Assembly: GCA_965223465.1 (NCBI GenBank)
Contig: OZ245025.1
Span: 1,302,001-1,366,000 of the forward strand
Length of the DNA stretch: 64,000 nucleotides
Reading direction: 5' to 3'
Source of the DNA: JAAELZ01 sp965223465
GTDB taxonomy: Bacteria > Pseudomonadota > Gammaproteobacteria > Arenicellales > Poriferihabitantaceae
Shown: positions 18,807-27,717 of the stretch, piece by piece
Layout of the letters: the number at the start of each line of letters is the position of its first letter
Position numbering within the stretch: the stretch's first letter is position 1
The notes under the pieces: generated by a model
The model's database searches: none
What the model was told of the DNA's origin: nothing
The model's input: the letters and a program-made list of their open reading frames with translations, nothing else
Position numbers and translations under genes: made by a program

Positions 18807-20228
18807 ATGAGCACAAAGACTTATGATGCGGGTGTAAAAGAATACCGCGAAACCTACTGGATGCCTGATTACACACCGAAGGATACTGACCTTCTGGCGT
18901 GTTTTAAGGTCACGCCCCAACCGGGTGTACCACGCGAAGAAGTTGCAGCGGCGGTTGCGGCGGAATCCTCAACCGGCACTTGGACAACGGTATGGACAGA
19001 CCTGCTGACAGATCTGGATTACTACAAAGGGCGCGCATACGCGATCGAAGATGTCCCGGGTGATGACACTTGCTTTTATGCATTCATCGCTTATCCGATT
19101 GATTTGTTCGAAGAAGGCTCAGTCGTCAACGTGATGACCTCACTGGTCGGTAACGTATTTGGTTTTAAAGCACTGCGCGCCCTGCGCCTGGAAGACATCC
19201 GCTTCCCCGTCGCTTATGTATTAACCTGTAATGGTCCGCCTCAGGGGATTCAAGTCGAGCGCGACCTGCTGAATAAGTATGGTCGCCCGCTTCTGGGTTG
19301 TACAATCAAGCCTAAGCTAGGATTATCCGCGAAGAACTATGGCCGCGCCTGCTATGAAGGCTTGCGCGGTGGTCTGGATTTCACCAAGGATGATGAGAAT
19401 GTCAACTCTCAGCCATTCATGCGCTGGCGGCATCGCTTTGATTTCGTCATGGAAGCGATCCAGAAAGCAGAGGCTGAAACCGGTGAGCGCAAGGGGCATT
19501 ACCTTAACGTAACCGCGCCAACCTCTGACGAAATGATGCGGCGTGCAGAATACGCCAAAGAAATCGGCGCACCGATCATTATGCATGACTACATCACCGG
19601 TGGCTGGGCAGCAAACACGCAGCTGGCGCAATGGTGTCAGGATAATGGCATGTTGCTGCATATTCACCGCGCGATGCACGCCGTACTTGACCGTAACCCA
19701 CACCACGGCATTCACTTCCGCGTACTCACCAAGATTCTACGTCTGTCTGGTGGTGATCATCTACACTCCGGAACAGTTGTGGGTAAGCTGGAAGGCGATC
19801 GTGACGCCACACTGGGCTGGATTGATCTGATGCGTGATTCGTATGTTAAAGAAGATCGTTCACGCGGTATATTCTTTGATCAGGATTGGGGCTCAATGCC
19901 AGGCTTATTCCCGGTTGCTTCCGGCGGCATCCACGTATGGCACATGCCTGCACTCGTCAGCATCTTTGGCGATGATTCAGTCCTGCAATTCGGTGGTGGC
20001 ACATTAGGCCACCCATGGGGTAATGCAGCAGGTGCTGCGGCCAACCGGGTTGCTGTAGAAGCCTGTGTCGAAGCACGCAATATGGGTCGTGAACTCGAGA
20101 AAGAAGGTAAGGATATTCTTACTACTGCGGCAAAACACAGCCCAGAGCTTAATGCAGCGATGGAAACTTGGAAAGAGATCAAGTTTGAGTTCGACACGGT
20201 CGATAAGCTTGACGTTTCACACAAGTAA
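18807..20228 (+). CDS. cbbL: RuBisCO large subunit, form IA
   Basis: A 473-residue large subunit that carboxylates ribulose bisphosphate in the Calvin cycle. The catalytic-loop segment GLDFTKDDENVNSQPF includes the carbamylated lysine and its metal ligands, KPKLGLSAKNYGRACYE is the substrate-binding lysine region, loop 6 reads GTVVGKLEGDR, and HVWHMPALV plus GGGTLGHPWG bind the phosphate. The N-terminus (DAGVKEYRETYWMPDYTPKDT) is typical of proteobacterial form IA. The downstream CbbQ and CbbO and the lack of carboxysome genes suggest the IAq type. The start has a GGGAG site 8 nt upstream. Confidence 0.98.
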   Translation: MSTKTYDAGVKEYRETYWMPDYTPKDTDLLACFKVTPQPGVPREEVAAAVAAESSTGTWTTVWTDLLTDLDYYKGRAYAIEDVPGDDTCFYAFIAYPIDLFEEGSVVNVMTSLVGNVFGFKALRALRLEDIRFPVAYVLTCNGPPQGIQVERDLLNKYGRPLLGCTIKPKLGLSAKNYGRACYEGLRGGLDFTKDDENVNSQPFMRWRHRFDFVMEAIQKAEAETGERKGHYLNVTAPTSDEMMRRAEYAKEIGAPIIMHDYITGGWAANTQLAQWCQDNGMLLHIHRAMHAVLDRNPHHGIHFRVLTKILRLSGGDHLHSGTVVGKLEGDRDATLGWIDLMRDSYVKEDRSRGIFFDQDWGSMPGLFPVASGGIHVWHMPALVSIFGDDSVLQFGGGTLGHPWGNAAGAAANRVAVEACVEARNMGRELEKEGKDILTTAAKHSPELNAAMETWKEIKFEFDTVDKLDVSHK

Positions 20229-20241
20229 ACCATTTTTGTTA

Positions 20242-20261
20242 GCGCACCTTTCTGGGTGCGC
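20242..20261 (+). promoter_or_regulatory. Hairpin in the cbbL-cbbS spacer
   Basis: GCGCACC and GGTGCGC form a 7-bp GC-rich stem around a 6-nt loop, 14 nt after the cbbL stop. There is no U-run after it, so it is not a standard terminator. Such hairpins between cbbL and cbbS can stabilise or process the mRNA; that role is inferred. Confidence 0.45.
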
Positions 20262-20300
20262 CCTCAAACCAACTAACACATTTAAAAAAGGTATATTTCA

Positions 20301-20660
20301 ATGAGTGATGTACAAGATTACAACTCCAGTTTAAGCAACCCTTCGGTTAGCCGTCGGTTTGAAACTTTTTCCTATTTGCCACCGTTGAGCGAGGAGTCCA
20401 CACGTGCGCAAATTCAGTATATTGTTAGCAAAGGCTGGAACCCAGGTATCGAGCATACAGAACCAGAAAACGCGCGTAGCAACTACTGGTATATGTGGAA
20501 ACTGCCCATGTTCGGTGAAACCGACATCGATACGATTCTGGCTGAACTGGAAGCATGCAAACAGGCCCATCCTGACAATCATATTCGATTATTAGGTTTT
20601 GATAACTACGCTCAGTCTGCAGGTGCAGCCATGGTTGTTTATCGTGGTGTAGCCGTCTAA
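20301..20660 (+). CDS. cbbS: RuBisCO small subunit
   Basis: A 119-residue small subunit. The landmarks are RFETFSYLPPLSEESTRAQIQYI written in part as FSYLPPLSEESTRAQI, the YWYMWKLPMFGE motif and the C-terminal HIRLLGFDNYAQSAGAAMVVY. It caps the L8S8 holoenzyme. It lies 72 nt after cbbL and is followed by a strong terminator. Confidence 0.97.
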   Translation: MSDVQDYNSSLSNPSVSRRFETFSYLPPLSEESTRAQIQYIVSKGWNPGIEHTEPENARSNYWYMWKLPMFGETDIDTILAELEACKQAHPDNHIRLLGFDNYAQSAGAAMVVYRGVAV

Positions 20661-20687
20661 CAGCAAGCAGTATACGGGTAGATCAAG

Positions 20688-20727
20688 CCCCCTGCTTGCA
20701 AATTGCGAGGCAGGGGGTTTTGTTTTT
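20688..20727 (+). terminator. Rho-independent terminator after cbbS
   Basis: CCCCCTGC (20688-20695) pairs exactly with GCAGGGGG (20710-20717) and is followed by TTTTGTTTTT. The 14-nt loop is somewhat long. It separates cbbLS from cbbQO, so the activase genes need read-through or their own promoter in 20728-20801. Confidence 0.8.
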
Positions 20728-20801
20728 ATACGAGATAATTTTCCTGTGAGTTTATATTCCAAGCTTAAATGCAAATTATCTTTTCAGTCTGATAAATACT
20801 T

Positions 20802-21608
20802 ATGAGTGATACATTAAAAGATCAATATTTGGTGGAAAGTGAGCCTTACTATCGTGCTGTGGGTGCCGAAGTGGATATGTACACCGCAGCCTACGATGCG
20901 CGTATGCCAGTAATGCTGAAGGGGCCAACCGGTTGCGGTAAGTCACGCTTCGTAGAATATATGGCGTGGAAACTTAAAAAACCGCTGATCACCATTGCCT
21001 GCAATGAAGACATGACGGCATCAGATTTGGTCGGGCGATTTCTTCTCGACATAAACGGTACCAAATGGCAGGACGGCCCGCTGACCGTCGCTGCACGGAT
21101 TGGGGCAATCTGCTATCTTGATGAAGTGGTTGAAGCACGCCAGGATACTACTGTTGTTATTCACCCACTGACAGATCACCGTCGAGAATTACCGCTTGAA
21201 AAGAAAGGCGAACTGATCAAGGCACACGAAGATTTCCAGATTGTCATTTCTTATAACCCAGGTTATCAATCATTGATGAAAGATTTAAAACAATCTACCA
21301 AGCAGCGTTTTGGTGGCCTGGATTTTGATTACCCCGAGGCAGAAGTTGAGGCAGAAATTATTGCGCATGAAGGCGGTGTAGACAGCGAAACCGCGAATAA
21401 ATTAGTGCAAATAGCGCATCGCTCACGTAATTTAAAAGGCCATGGTCTGGACGAAGGTATGTCAACTCGATTATTGGTTTACGCAGGTCAGTTGATAAAC
21501 AAAGGCATAGATGTTGAAGCAGCTTGTCAAATGGCCTTAGTCACCCCGTTGACGGATGACCCTGATATGCGTGATACCTTAAGTGCGGCAGTCAATACTT
21601 TTTTCTAA
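20802..21608 (+). CDS. cbbQ: RuBisCO activase ATPase subunit CbbQ
   Basis: A 268-residue MoxR-type AAA+ ATPase. The Walker A motif GPTGCGKSRF is near residue 40 and the Walker B segment AICYLDEVVEARQDTT follows, with an AAA arginine region KQRFGGLDFDYPEAEVE. CbbQ forms hexamers that, with CbbO, remove inhibitory sugar phosphates from form I RuBisCO. It lies 82 nt before cbbO on the same strand and after the cbbS terminator. A NorQ-like protein is the alternative by sequence alone, but the context settles it. Confidence 0.95.
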   Translation: MSDTLKDQYLVESEPYYRAVGAEVDMYTAAYDARMPVMLKGPTGCGKSRFVEYMAWKLKKPLITIACNEDMTASDLVGRFLLDINGTKWQDGPLTVAARIGAICYLDEVVEARQDTTVVIHPLTDHRRELPLEKKGELIKAHEDFQIVISYNPGYQSLMKDLKQSTKQRFGGLDFDYPEAEVEAEIIAHEGGVDSETANKLVQIAHRSRNLKGHGLDEGMSTRLLVYAGQLINKGIDVEAACQMALVTPLTDDPDMRDTLSAAVNTFF

Positions 21609-21690
21609 GTGCTCTACGCAGCTAGTTTTGGGCGATGGGGTAATACCGCCGGGGGTAACTTATAATGAATCGAATGACTAAACTTCAAAC

Positions 21691-24072
21691 GTGAGTATCG
21701 ATTTTTCAGAGTATGTAAGCTGCTTAGATGATGACGACCACGAGCATCACGCCGCGCTAGAATCCTCTTATCAGGAAGCCGCTCGGGTTATGTCACCCAA
21801 TGGGCTGAATAACTACCTTCAGGGGATGCGCGCAATGTGCACCATGGGGCGCGGTCAAGATCTGGTACTCACCTATATCCAGGAAATACCAGTTGTCGTC
21901 AAGGAAATCGGCGAAGACATTATTCCCGATTTGGTCGAATCGATGATGAAACTCGCCTCGCATACTTCCGGCAGTGTGATTACGCTGATGCTCGCCAATA
22001 TGCCGCTTGTCGCGAAAAGGCTGGGCGATGCGGACGTAGTACGCGGCTATCTCAAGCTCTTGCATAATCTTGCGGGTAAAGCACCACGCGGGCTGCGGCC
22101 GATGATGGAAAACATGGATGAATTGTTATCAAAACTCACTCTGGGAGGCTTGAGACGCTGGGCGTTATGGGGCGCACAGGCCCATACACGTGACCTGGAT
22201 GGTCAAATGGCTTATTTTGCATTGCAAACCGATGCTTCCAAGTCCGTATTACAAAAAGAGCGACGCGGCACCTTATTTGTCGATAATCAGCGTAAGTTAA
22301 ATTTTTACTTAAGAGCGCTTTGGGCTCGCGCGTTTTTCATGCGCCCCACATCGGGGGATTACGAAGACAGAACGGGGCTGAAACCATTCATTGAAGATTT
22401 TCAGGTTCACCTACCCGATGCATTCGACCAATTTCATGGTATCACTGGCATAGAAACTTATCGTGCTGCAGCGGCACATTGCGCTGCGCATATGGTGTAT
22501 ACCACCGCGCCAATCAGCGCCGAGCAACTATCGCAAGCACAAATGCAGTTTATTGGCGTGTTTGAAGACGCGCGCGTTGAATTCCTCGCGATTCAGGCAT
22601 TTCCCGGCCTTAGAAATTTGTGGTTACCTTTCTTTACCAATCCACCGACGCCTGAAGACGAAGCTATCGATATCCATGAAACCATGGATATGATGATGCG
22701 CATGTCCCGGGCGTTGCTGGATGAATCCTACACAGACGAATTAGATTTCATTACCGAGCTGGCGCAGCGATTTAGAGCTGAATTAAATAAAAACCCGCAG
22801 GACAACCAGATTTCGTGGATGGCAGGTATGGAGTTTTATAATCTGATCGTCAAACATGCCGCCATTCCATCGGTTCGAATCCTGGAAAGCATGCCAATTC
22901 CCTATCGCGATGACAATCGCTATATCTGGACCTTCAGTGAAAACATGTTCATTGCGCAAGGTGCAGACTATGTGCCTTCATATCAACAACAACTCAGGCG
23001 AACCGTTTCCGCGATAGAAATGGCGCACGAAGTCGATTGTGAATTAGCCGGAGATGACGCGCAGGAAGTATGGATTTGCCCGACAGAATTTTTCCCATAC
23101 GAAGATGAAGGCGTGAGCTACAATGAAATGTGGGGTAAAGAGCCGGTTTCTGAACCGTTTCATTATGACGAATGGGATTACCATGTTCAATTAGCACGGC
23201 CAGATTGGGCAACCGTAATTGAACGACGCCAACCAAAAGGCGACCTGGAAATCATGGATGAAATTCTGACTAAATACAAGCCAATTGCGTCAAGAATCAA
23301 GCATTTGATCGATGCTATGCAACCACAAGGTATTGTACGGCGACGGGGATACGAAGAAGGTGAAGAACTGGATTTAAATGCCGCCGTACGGGCGATGATC
23401 GATATTCGACGCGGCGTCATGCCCAATCCCAGAATCAATATTCGCATCACCCGCCATATACGAGATTTAGCGATTGTTTTGCTGATGGATTTATCCGAAT
23501 CTACCAACGATAAAATCGGTGATTTGAACGAAGGAGATGAAGGATTTGAGGATCAACCCAGTATTTTGAGCCTGACGCGTGAAGCAAGTGGTTTGTTGTC
23601 TTGGGCAATCGACGCGATCGGAGATAATTTCGCGGTTCACGGATTTGCCTCGGATGGCCGACATGATGTGCAATATTATCGCTTCAAAGATTTTCAGCAA
23701 CCCTATGACGACGAAGCCAAATCAAGATTAGCCGGTATGCAAGGCGGTTTATCGACTCGAATGGGAGCAGCGCTCCGCCATGCAGGCACCCATTTGATGG
23801 AACAGCATGCAAGCAAACGGCTGGTGTTATTGGTCACCGACGGCGCGCCAGCAGATATCGATGAACGCGACCCACAATACCTCAGGCATGACACCAAAAA
23901 AGCAGTTGAAGATTTGACCACTAAAGGCGTTTATACGTATTGCCTTACCCTGGACCCCGAAGCGGACCGATACGTTGCTAGGATCTTTGGAGAAAATAAC
24001 TTCTCAATCGTCGATAACGTTGAGCTTTTGCCCGAAAGGTTACCAAACGTATTTGCTGCGTTAACCGCCTAG
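21691..24072 (+). CDS. cbbO: RuBisCO activase adaptor CbbO (von Willebrand A domain)
   Basis: A 793-residue protein, normal for CbbO, starting with GTG at 21691. The long N-terminal helical part binds CbbQ. The C-terminal von Willebrand A domain (about residues 590-790) has an intact MIDAS motif, DLSES in VLLMDLSESTND, with a later LVTDGAPADIDE. The MIDAS in CbbO contacts RuBisCO and is needed for activation in characterised systems. NorD is the related alternative but the RuBisCO context fits CbbO. Confidence 0.94.
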   Translation: MSIDFSEYVSCLDDDDHEHHAALESSYQEAARVMSPNGLNNYLQGMRAMCTMGRGQDLVLTYIQEIPVVVKEIGEDIIPDLVESMMKLASHTSGSVITLMLANMPLVAKRLGDADVVRGYLKLLHNLAGKAPRGLRPMMENMDELLSKLTLGGLRRWALWGAQAHTRDLDGQMAYFALQTDASKSVLQKERRGTLFVDNQRKLNFYLRALWARAFFMRPTSGDYEDRTGLKPFIEDFQVHLPDAFDQFHGITGIETYRAAAAHCAAHMVYTTAPISAEQLSQAQMQFIGVFEDARVEFLAIQAFPGLRNLWLPFFTNPPTPEDEAIDIHETMDMMMRMSRALLDESYTDELDFITELAQRFRAELNKNPQDNQISWMAGMEFYNLIVKHAAIPSVRILESMPIPYRDDNRYIWTFSENMFIAQGADYVPSYQQQLRRTVSAIEMAHEVDCELAGDDAQEVWICPTEFFPYEDEGVSYNEMWGKEPVSEPFHYDEWDYHVQLARPDWATVIERRQPKGDLEIMDEILTKYKPIASRIKHLIDAMQPQGIVRRRGYEEGEELDLNAAVRAMIDIRRGVMPNPRINIRITRHIRDLAIVLLMDLSESTNDKIGDLNEGDEGFEDQPSILSLTREASGLLSWAIDAIGDNFAVHGFASDGRHDVQYYRFKDFQQPYDDEAKSRLAGMQGGLSTRMGAALRHAGTHLMEQHASKRLVLLVTDGAPADIDERDPQYLRHDTKKAVEDLTTKGVYTYCLTLDPEADRYVARIFGENNFSIVDNVELLPERLPNVFAALTA

Positions 24073-24093
24073 TTAGATGGTACCGACCCATTA

Positions 24094-24112
24094 ACTAATA
24101 GTTTTTATTAGT
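24094..24112. terminator. Weak hairpin between cbbO and the convergent gene
   Basis: ACTAATA and TATTAGT form a 7-bp AT-rich stem around GTTTT, between two convergent genes. There is no long U-run on either side, so it would be at best a weak bidirectional terminator. Confidence 0.25.
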
Positions 24113-24126
24113 ACAGACTAGTTAAG

Positions 24127-24441
24127 TTACCTATCATCCTGAATACTCTGATCAGGATTCCAGCCTTTCTTTCTGGCTTGCTTGGTTGCCTGAGTATATA
24201 TTTCAGCATGCTTCGCTTTTAAATCGTCTGGTAAATTAGATGGCAGATGACCGTACTTGGACCATTCAGCATCCACGGAATCATACAGGCTCTGCACCTG
24301 ACCCGCATTCCAACCCTCACAGGTTTGGGTTTCGGGGATTAATCCAAACACCCATGCATCGCGAACAATCTTTCCAATAGGTGTCATTCCACCATCAACA
24401 TCATTATCGATACCGACGTATATTCTTTGGCTAGACATCAT
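24127..24441 (-). CDS. Small conserved-looking protein of unknown function
   Basis: A 104-residue soluble protein, not recognised as any named family. It opens RIYVGIDNDVDGGMTPIGKIVRDAW, with an acidic DNDVDGG that could be a turn or metal site, and ends in a charged helical tail (AKHAEIYTQATKQARKKGW). Two adjacent ATG codons are possible starts and a GAGA element lies upstream. It is convergent with cbbO, which gives no direct functional link. Codon use looks like that of its neighbours. Confidence 0.6.
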   Translation of the reverse strand: MMSSQRIYVGIDNDVDGGMTPIGKIVRDAWVFGLIPETQTCEGWNAGQVQSLYDSVDAEWSKYGHLPSNLPDDLKAKHAEIYTQATKQARKKGWNPDQSIQDDR

Positions 24442-24525
24442 GCGTTTCTCAAGTTTTAGTTAGGTGACAAGATTACTTTTAAGCAGATAGCTTGGATAGT
24501 CTATTTTAATATATCTACTTGTAGA

Positions 24526-24966
24526 CTAAGTTATTAACGGGATAATTTTCGCGCCGGTAGCTGGAATACTGTTTTTTTTACTGCGACGATCCATGATTTG
24601 CATCGCTTTATGAAATTCTCCAATCAATCTTTGCCTATGCTGGGCTGCAGACTGCGTGTATTCAACATGGTCATATTCAATTGGCTGCTCAAGGTGCTTT
24701 CTTTGACGATGGTTGAACGACTGCCAGGCTATTTGAATAACCCTACCACCTTCATTGTTCTGCACGACGTGTCCCCCTGACGCATCGATAAACACGATTT
24801 CTTGGTGGTCAATAATTGCGTGAAACTGCATACTTCTGATTGGCACAAATAAGCATTCATTGGATGCCTGTGCGAGCAATACACGCGTTAAATTATAAAT
24901 TTGCGCGGTCAGCGTAGTACGCGTTCGGCTGATTTCTTCTGGACGAAAAAATACCTCAAGGGCCAT
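24526..24966 (-). CDS. Hypothetical protein
   Basis: A 146-residue protein with no recognised family. It has an N-terminal part that reads like an alpha/beta domain (ECLFVPIRSMQFHAIIDHQEIVFIDASG, GRVIQIAWQSF) and a basic, His/Gln-rich C-terminal helix (QSAAQHRQRLIGEFHKAMQIMDRRSKK). No signal peptide or membrane segment. It starts with ATG at 24966 and lies 84 nt upstream of the 104-residue gene on the same strand, so the two may share a transcript. The first half has the feel of a PilZ-like or small ligand-binding fold, but this is a guess. Confidence 0.55.
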   Translation of the reverse strand: MALEVFFRPEEISRTRTTLTAQIYNLTRVLLAQASNECLFVPIRSMQFHAIIDHQEIVFIDASGGHVVQNNEGGRVIQIAWQSFNHRQRKHLEQPIEYDHVEYTQSAAQHRQRLIGEFHKAMQIMDRRSKKNSIPATGAKIIPLIT

Positions 24967-25072
24967 AGTCTAATAATGATCTACTTTTTAGATTACTAAC
25001 TCAAGTTCAATAGTTAACTGATTGGTTTCCAATTGTAGTCTTTTCTGAGGGGATATCCATTCCCGCGAGGCA

Positions 25073-25097
25073 ATAAAAAGGGAGCGCAAGCGCTCCC
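25073..25097 (-). terminator. Rho-independent terminator of the comEA-like gene
   Basis: GGGAGCGC (25080-25087) and GCGCTCCC (25090-25097) form a perfect 8-bp GC-rich stem with a 2-nt loop (4 nt in practice). On the minus strand it is followed by TTTTTATT, and it lies just past the comEA-like stop. On the plus strand CCTTTT follows, so it could also work in reverse. Confidence 0.8.
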
Positions 25098-25123
25098 CCT
25101 TTTGTATGCGTCGAGCTATCTAC

Positions 25124-25504
25124 TTAGGACGCATTTTCCATGGCTGTTTTCTTAAGACCTGATACGCTTCGCGCTGGGCGATTATCTTGCATTTCCGGAG
25201 TCAGCTCGCTTACCCCAGAGTCCAGCGAACCATGCTTTTTCACATCGATCATGGTGCGTTCACCAAACCCCTTAATCGCGTCAATCTCTTCCATGCTGGA
25301 AAACCCGCCATTTTGCGTGCGCACCTCAACTAACTTAGTTGCCTTGCTGGGGCCGATGCCGGGAATATACTGGATGGTTTCAACATCCGCTGTATTCAGA
25401 TTGATTTTCTCTGCCAACGAAACGCTTGAGAAAATAGCCATAGCCACAATCGCAATAGCGGCCTTAACAGATTGGTTTACTAATTTTGTAGAAGAAAAAT
25501 TCAT
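25124..25504 (-). CDS. ComEA-like helix-hairpin-helix protein
   Basis: A 126-residue exported protein. A signal peptide or single N-terminal anchor (SVKAAIAIVAMAIFSSVSLA) precedes a ComEA-type double helix-hairpin-helix: KINLNTADVETIQYIPGIGP, SKATKLVEVR, then FSSMEEIDAIKGFGERTM. Proteins of this kind bind DNA in the periplasm and can help its uptake. It then has a polar, low-complexity C-terminal tail of about 35 residues that the short ComEA proteins usually lack. A clear terminator follows. No other competence genes are near. Confidence 0.85.
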   Translation of the reverse strand: MNFSSTKLVNQSVKAAIAIVAMAIFSSVSLAEKINLNTADVETIQYIPGIGPSKATKLVEVRTQNGGFSSMEEIDAIKGFGERTMIDVKKHGSLDSGVSELTPEMQDNRPARSVSGLKKTAMENAS

Positions 25505-25706
25505 ACTATTTACCTATATGTAATTAAAATATGCTTAAAATAAATTAAGCGCCTTAATATCGTATGCATGGTTTAATACATACGACGTAAGGGAATTTTT
25601 ATAGATAAATGGTTGTATTAATGTGATATTACTCACACTTTTATCAGCTAAATCTGCATCCCTGTAAATTCCTTTGCCAGCAGCGTACGCACGCACTCGG
25701 CTTGAT

Positions 25707-26294
25707 TTAGCTACAACTTAAATCAGCACGCAATGTTGCTTGCATATTTTCAGATAACGGCATCTCGAGTTGAGTATATAATGGCAGATCAATTCCCGCC
25801 GATATCGGTTCACCTGCACAGGCGGCTTTTACCAATTCGTCACTGAGCTGAAAGCGCATAAAGTGTACTGAAGACGTCTTTTCTTCGTTCTCGCGTTCCA
25901 GATCTTCATTGCAGATGGCAAATACTTTGTCGTGGTTGCCTATTTTCACCCACACCGTTTTCTCAATACCAATCCAGGCTGCTAGTGCTTTACGTCGTTC
26001 TGCCTCATCACTAAATTCGATCATGAATGTCGCCTTCCAGTTGTCACCATCCGGTATTAAAGGATTGTAAGTTTCTAGCTCTTCATTGATTCCGTCAGCA
26101 TCAAATATTTTTTCGATCCGTAACATTTCCTGAATTTGATACTGAATGGTCAGACTGTCCTCAAAATAAAGAGTGGCATTTGGCCCCAAAGGTTGCTTTC
26201 GATTTTTTTTATGCGCCATGACCTTGGCACGAAATTCCGAACGTAATTCTGCGTATTGTTCAAGGCTATATAAATCTTTTCTGTTAAGTTGCAT
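25707..26294 (-). CDS. DUF3501 family protein
   Basis: A 195-residue protein matching the DUF3501 family, whose function is unknown. Typical parts are the start LNRKDLYSLEQYAELRSEFR, RRKQ-like RKQPLGPNATLYFEDSLTIQ, YQIQEMLRIEKIF and YNPLIPDG. It is soluble with no cofactor motif visible. The Fe-S oxidoreductase and rubrerythrin genes lie directly upstream on the same strand with a 22-nt gap. In many bacteria the three families are neighbours, which suggests a shared redox or peroxide-related role; this is known context, not proven function. Confidence 0.85.
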   Translation of the reverse strand: MQLNRKDLYSLEQYAELRSEFRAKVMAHKKNRKQPLGPNATLYFEDSLTIQYQIQEMLRIEKIFDADGINEELETYNPLIPDGDNWKATFMIEFSDEAERRKALAAWIGIEKTVWVKIGNHDKVFAICNEDLERENEEKTSSVHFMRFQLSDELVKAACAGEPISAGIDLPLYTQLEMPLSENMQATLRADLSCS

Positions 26295-26316
26295 TTATCG
26301 ATCCACGCTGTATTTT

Positions 26317-27645
26317 TTAAATGCCATAAGCGATGCGCAGCATGCTAATTGGATGAACTGTTTCAAAGTCCATATCCACCACGTTTTCAATATGCCTGCC
26401 TGCCATTGGGCAGTCGCTGCCATAATAGTTAACTTCGCCCTGCTTTACTTTATTTGCCACGGGTCGACATATCTTTACCGAAGCGTCATGAAATTCCTGC
26501 TTCAGTGCGTAAGTACCATCATGCCCCGAACAGCGCTCTACTGTAGAAACTTCAGAATCCGGAATCAAACTCAAAACTTCTTTGGTCTTTGGACCCATAT
26601 TCTGTACCCGTTGGTGGCAAGCAGAATGAATCATGACCTTTCCCAGCGGTTGTTTAAACTCGGTATTCAATAAACCTTCTTTATGACGCAGCATCAGATA
26701 CTCAAACGGATCAAATATCGCCTCTTTAACCTTCTGCACGTCTGCATCATCGGGAAACATCAAAGGCAATTCCTGTTTGAACATCAACACACACGAAGGA
26801 ACCGGAGCGACAATATCCCATCCAGCATCCACCATGTTCACCATTTGAGGAATATTGGCTTCTTTAGCACGTTTAACCGATTGCAAATCCCCCAGCTCCA
26901 ACTTGGGCATCCCACAGCATTGTTCCTTATCAAGCAGCGTCACCGTGATGTTATTGTGCTGCATCACCTTGACAAGATCGCCCGCTGTATTGGGCTCATT
27001 GTAGTTACCATAGCAGGTCGTAAATAACGCCACCTTACCTTTGGTTTTCTCACCTGATTGCGCATCGCTTGTACGTAGACCCAATAAATCTTTATGCGAT
27101 TTTCTAGCGGTTGTGGTGTGGTACGCTGGAACCTTCGCATTTGGATGAATTCCGAGCGTTTTTGCCATAAGCTTTCGACTGACAGTATTCTTGTTGGTGG
27201 CATTCACCGCATTGACGACAACAGGAATAGTCGCTAACTTACCGATCGCATCCGTATTGGTAATTAACTTATCGCGTGTCTTGACCTCTCCCTTTTTAAA
27301 TTTTACCGCTTTGGCGCGCAGCATTAAATGTGGGAAATCAATATTCCATTCATGCGGTGGCGTATAAGGACATTTGGTCATATAACACAAATCGCATAAA
27401 TAGCAATGATCCACTACCTGCCAATAGTCTTTTTTATCCACCCCGTCTACTTCAAAGGTAGACGATTCATCCACCAGATCAAATAGAGTTGGAAAGGATT
27501 GGCACAAACTTACGCAGCGGCGACACCCATGACATAAATCAAAAACTCTTTCCAGCTCATCAAACAAAGCAGGTTCGTTATAAAATTCCTCGGCTTGCCA
27601 ATCCAATGGATGACGGGTAGGCGCGCTTAAGTTGCCTTCTTTCAT
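26317..27645 (-). CDS. Fe-S oxidoreductase with two CCG domains (GlpC/HdrD-like)
   Basis: A 442-residue protein. The N-terminus has two 4Fe-4S ferredoxin motifs, CHGCRRCVSLCQSF and CYLCDLCYMTKCPY, near residues 37 and 82. Two cysteine-rich domains of the heterodisulfide-reductase/GlpC type follow, with CCGMPKLELGD in the first and CSGHDGTYALKQ in the second. The second reads SG in place of the canonical CG, so its cysteine pair is partly lost. It probably passes electrons between soluble partners. It sits between rubrerythrin and DUF3501 in one operon. Confidence 0.85.
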   Translation of the reverse strand: MKEGNLSAPTRHPLDWQAEEFYNEPALFDELERVFDLCHGCRRCVSLCQSFPTLFDLVDESSTFEVDGVDKKDYWQVVDHCYLCDLCYMTKCPYTPPHEWNIDFPHLMLRAKAVKFKKGEVKTRDKLITNTDAIGKLATIPVVVNAVNATNKNTVSRKLMAKTLGIHPNAKVPAYHTTTARKSHKDLLGLRTSDAQSGEKTKGKVALFTTCYGNYNEPNTAGDLVKVMQHNNITVTLLDKEQCCGMPKLELGDLQSVKRAKEANIPQMVNMVDAGWDIVAPVPSCVLMFKQELPLMFPDDADVQKVKEAIFDPFEYLMLRHKEGLLNTEFKQPLGKVMIHSACHQRVQNMGPKTKEVLSLIPDSEVSTVERCSGHDGTYALKQEFHDASVKICRPVANKVKQGEVNYYGSDCPMAGRHIENVVDMDFETVHPISMLRIAYGI

Positions 27646-27677
27646 GGCTATTACAAAAATCTAAATAAGTGGATGTA

Positions 27678-27705
27678 ATGCTCAGCCCCAAAATAGGCTG
27701 AGCAT
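27678..27705 (-). promoter_or_regulatory. Strong hairpin in the rubrerythrin - Fe-S protein spacer
   Basis: ATGCTCAGCC pairs exactly with GGCTGAGCAT, a 10-bp stem with an 8-nt loop, in the 72-nt gap after the rubrerythrin stop. No clean U-run follows on the minus strand (ATTACATCC), so a stabilising or processing element or a weak attenuator is more likely than a full terminator. Confidence 0.6.
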
Positions 27706-27717
27706 CAAACGAGGAAT

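Noticed and set aside
18807..20228. RuBisCO-like protein (form IV) or carboxysomal type
   Set aside because: All catalytic residues are present and a small subunit follows. No carboxysome shell genes occur; CbbQ and CbbO follow.
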